Of a stretch of 64,000 bases of DNA, positions 61,334-64,000 are shown one piece after another. The DNA lies in NCBI GenBank assembly GCA_902543145.1, contig CACBXG010000006.1, positions 38,531 through 102,530 on the forward strand, written 5' to 3'. The translations under genes were made by a program, and so were the position numbers. The stretch's first letter is position 1. Each line of letters starts with the position of its first letter. The notes under the pieces are model-generated. The model was not told the DNA's origin, searched no databases, and saw only the letters and a program-made list of their open reading frames with translations. This stretch comes from an uncultured SAR116 cluster alpha proteobacterium. GTDB lineage: Bacteria; Pseudomonadota; Alphaproteobacteria; Puniceispirillales; Marisalimonadaceae.

Positions 61334-61822
61334 ATGAGTATTAACAAAGACACAATCGTAGCTATATTTCTATTATTATTCTGTGGGATAATGATCAATA
61401 GTAGTTTTGATATTGAAGACCCTGGTTATCAAGGAATGAAAGCAAGTTTTTGGCCAACTATAGTTTTATGTCTCTTATCAGTTATGTCATTGGTTATGTT
61501 AATCAAATCTATGGTTTCTCCAACTGATAATAACTTAAATTCTGAAAATACAAATTCACAAAATATTTTTTTAAAATACAAGAATGCCTCAATATGTTTT
61601 TTAATGTTTATTCTTTTTTTAGCATTTCTAGATTATTTAGGAATGTTAATTGGAGGCGTTTTGTTTGTGTTTGGGTTACTTACTTTATTAGGTGGGTTTG
61701 ACATAAAAAAAATTATAAATCATTCAATTATTTCAATTGTTACAATAGGAATTATGTGGTCAATATTTACCTTTGGTTTAAAAGTTATTTTACCAGAGGG
61801 CGAAATTCTAAGAATTTGGTAA
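61334..61822 (+). CDS. tctB: Tripartite tricarboxylate transporter small subunit TctB
   Basis: 162 aa, 4 TM; GYQGMKASFWPTIVLCLLSVMSL; between tctC and tctA. Confidence 0.82.
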   Translation: MSINKDTIVAIFLLLFCGIMINSSFDIEDPGYQGMKASFWPTIVLCLLSVMSLVMLIKSMVSPTDNNLNSENTNSQNIFLKYKNASICFLMFILFLAFLDYLGMLIGGVLFVFGLLTLLGGFDIKKIINHSIISIVTIGIMWSIFTFGLKVILPEGEILRIW

Positions 61823-61826
61823 ATTT

Positions 61827-63474
61827 ATGATAGATGTTATTTTACAGGCCTTCGCAAGCATAGTTTTAGATCCAGTTACACTTGGATTAATGTTTGTAGG
61901 CACACTCGCTGGTATTTTAGCAGGTGCTATTCCAGGTTTTACTATAGCAATGGGCGTAATTTTAACGCTACCATTTACTTTTGGTATGACTGCAGTTCAG
62001 GGATTAGCAACCATGCTTGGGGTTTTTGTCGGCGGCTTCTCAGGAGGATTAATGTCATGCATGTTAACGGGGATACCAGGTACTCCGTCTTCAGTTGCTA
62101 CAACCTTTGATGGTTTTCCTTTAGTAAGATCAGGTAGACCAGGCCTCGCGCTAGGGTTAGGATTATGGTCTTCTTTTTTTGGTGGAATGATTAGTGCAGT
62201 AATTTTAGTTGCTTTAGCACCACAATTAGCTTTTTTAGGTTTAGAGTTTGGTCCTTGGGATTATTTTTCATTAATTATTTTCGCATTAACAATCACAGTA
62301 AGTTTATCAGGTGGTAATATTACTAAAGGTTTGATTGCTGGACTACTAGGATTATTTGCCGCAACAGTAGGTGAAGACGAGATTAATGGAGTTGCAAGAT
62401 TTACCTTCGGTTTTGATGATTTCAAACAAGGATTTGCATTTTTACCAGTTCTAATTGGATTATTTGCTTTTTCACAATTATTAACAGATGTAGAAGACGA
62501 CAAAAGGGCAAAAAGCCCACTTATGTCTCAGTCTGGAACTGTTGTGAAAGTTGAGCATAGGCAAGCAATATTAATAATTTTAAAAAGATGGGTTAATTTA
62601 TTTAGGTCAAGTTTCATAGGTATTTTTACTGGAATTTTGCCTGCCGCTGGTGGTTCAATTTCAAATATTTTAGCATATGATCAAGCAAAAAAAAGCTTCA
62701 CCTAATAGATCAAATTTTGGAAAAGGTGAATATGATGGTGTCATTGCACCAGAAGCTGCTAATAATGCAACTGCTGGTGGAGCATTAATTATGATGATGG
62801 CGCTCGGTATTCCTGGAGATATTGTGACAGCAGTTATGTTAGGAGCATTAATGATCCACAATATCATTCCTGGTCCAACATTCATTCAAGACGAACCATT
62901 ATTAGCTTACGGTGTTTTTATAGCGTTTTTCGTTGCTCATTTCTTTATGGTTGGATTACAGGCATTCTCATTAAGAATATTTTTACTTGTTACGAAAATC
63001 CCAATGTATGTATTAGCTTCAGTTATTCTAGCATACTGTGCTATTGGAGTTTTCGCATTACACAATATAGTTTTTGATATATGGGTTATGTTCTTTTTTG
63101 GAGTAATTGGATATTTTATGAAAAAATTAGGGTTTCCTCTTGCTCCTATGATACTTGGTGTTGTCTTAGGTAAATTGGCAGAACTTAACTTAGCTAGAGC
63201 TACTGGAATAAGCGATGATATGTTGTTATTTATTTCAAGGCCATGGTCATTGTTTTTCTTATTGATGGCAGTAATCTCTGTAATATTCCCTTTTTATCAA
63301 GAAGCTAAGAAAGAAACATTGTTCGCAAAACTTTATGTTCCAGTTTCTATGATTGTATTGTCACTACCATTATTTTTGATGGGTAGTCCTGTAAGAATGA
63401 TAGTAGCCGTAATATTAGTTTTAACTGGTGCATATTTCTTATATAAAAGGACCAGCTCTTTAAAAGCTACCTAA
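61827..63474 (+). pseudogene. tctA: Tripartite tricarboxylate transporter large subunit TctA, split into two frames (61827-62705 and 62677-63474)
   Basis: First ORF ends ...GSISNILAYDQAKKSFT*; second continues ...QKKASPNRSNFGKGEYDGVIAPEAANNATAGGALI; frames differ at the A8 tract 62687-62694. May be a genuine frameshift, slippage-rescued gene, or sequencing indel. Confidence 0.85.
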
Positions 63475-63994
63475 TGAGTTGGTTTACATATTCTTCGCCT
63501 AAACCCATTTTGATAAAATGTTTTTTAGCTGCTTCAATTCTATCAAAAACATCAGTCGTGCCAATCGTGTTTCCATCTTCATCGCAAAAAATTAAAGCAC
63601 CAGAATTGTGAAATAATGTAATCATTTCTTCACAATCCTCATCAACAACTAGTGTGTGGATTTCACCTGGAGGCTCAAACAAATAAGACCCTTCTTTGGC
63701 AACCCAATCATGCTCAAGGTATCTCCATGAACCTTTAATTACGAAACCATGAACTGGAGCGGGATGTCTGTGTCTAGATAAAAAGCCACCACCGATAACC
63801 TTTGTGAGATGAACCCAATAACCTTGACTAACATTATAGCATAATGGTCTTGACCAACGACCAGGAGATAAGGGAACCCAAAGTCTATCGTCATCTTTGG
63901 AAAAACTATCTTCAATAAAAATATCTGGGATTATATTTCCTGGTTTTGGTCCGCTATATGGCGGAGGAAAAATATTTTTAGTAAAATCGTCCAT
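63467..63994 (-). CDS. Cupin-domain protein, 2,4'-dihydroxyacetophenone dioxygenase/ChrR-like
   Basis: 175 aa; GGFLSRHRHPAPVHGFVIKGSWRYLEHDW...YLFEPPGEIHTLVV metal-site cupin motifs. Confidence 0.8.
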   Translation of the reverse strand: MDDFTKNIFPPPYSGPKPGNIIPDIFIEDSFSKDDDRLWVPLSPGRWSRPLCYNVSQGYWVHLTKVIGGGFLSRHRHPAPVHGFVIKGSWRYLEHDWVAKEGSYLFEPPGEIHTLVVDEDCEEMITLFHNSGALIFCDEDGNTIGTTDVFDRIEAAKKHFIKMGLGEEYVNQLIR

Positions 63995-64000
63995 CTTAAA

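Overview
AT-rich, gene-dense chromosomal window that looks like a streamlined, free-living (probably marine) alphaproteobacterium. The taxon is inferred from gene order and composition only. Main blocks: (1) nt 1-12206, a flagellar basal body/export cluster fliF(partial)-fliG-fliH-like-fliI-fliJ-like-fliK-like-fliL-fliM-fliN-fliO-like-fliP-fliQ-fliR-flhB, with two sequence-level sigma-54 (-24/-12) promoter matches upstream of fliK and fliO; (2) nt 12222-14141, four uncharacterised ORFs directly downstream of flhB; (3) nt 14138-23825 (-), SDR, purF, cvpA, radA, mlaF, mlaE, alr, dnaB, rplI, rpsR, rpsF; (4) nt 24009-28915 (+), fabD-fabG-acpP-fabF-mltG-gmk; (5) nt 28919-34282 (-), rsmA-pdxA-surA-lptG-lptF; (6) nt 34372-42921, pepA, ndk, a coxIV-like microgene, purM, DUF2066, AI-2E permease, hda-like, rnd, EipB/DUF1849; (7) nt 42925-51327 (-), rpmG, rnr, topA, plsY, pyrC, pyrB, ruvX; (8) nt 51340-54580, gatCAB; (9) nt 54593-63994, a metabolic/transport region: DMT exporter, aldo/keto reductase, ketopantoate reductase-like, aspartate dehydrogenase-like, gamma-glutamyltransferase-like, a TctCBA transporter whose tctA is split at an A8 tract, and a cupin. 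I saw no tRNA, rRNA, CRISPR array or transposon. Leads most worth following: the post-flhB four-gene module, the A8 frameshift in tctA, the sigma-54 promoters, a 41-nt dyad upstream of the DUF2066 gene, an (ATAATT)5 repeat, and several gene absences at normally conserved syntenic positions (lptD, dprA, yicC, holC). I do not see an unambiguous novel defence or mobile system.
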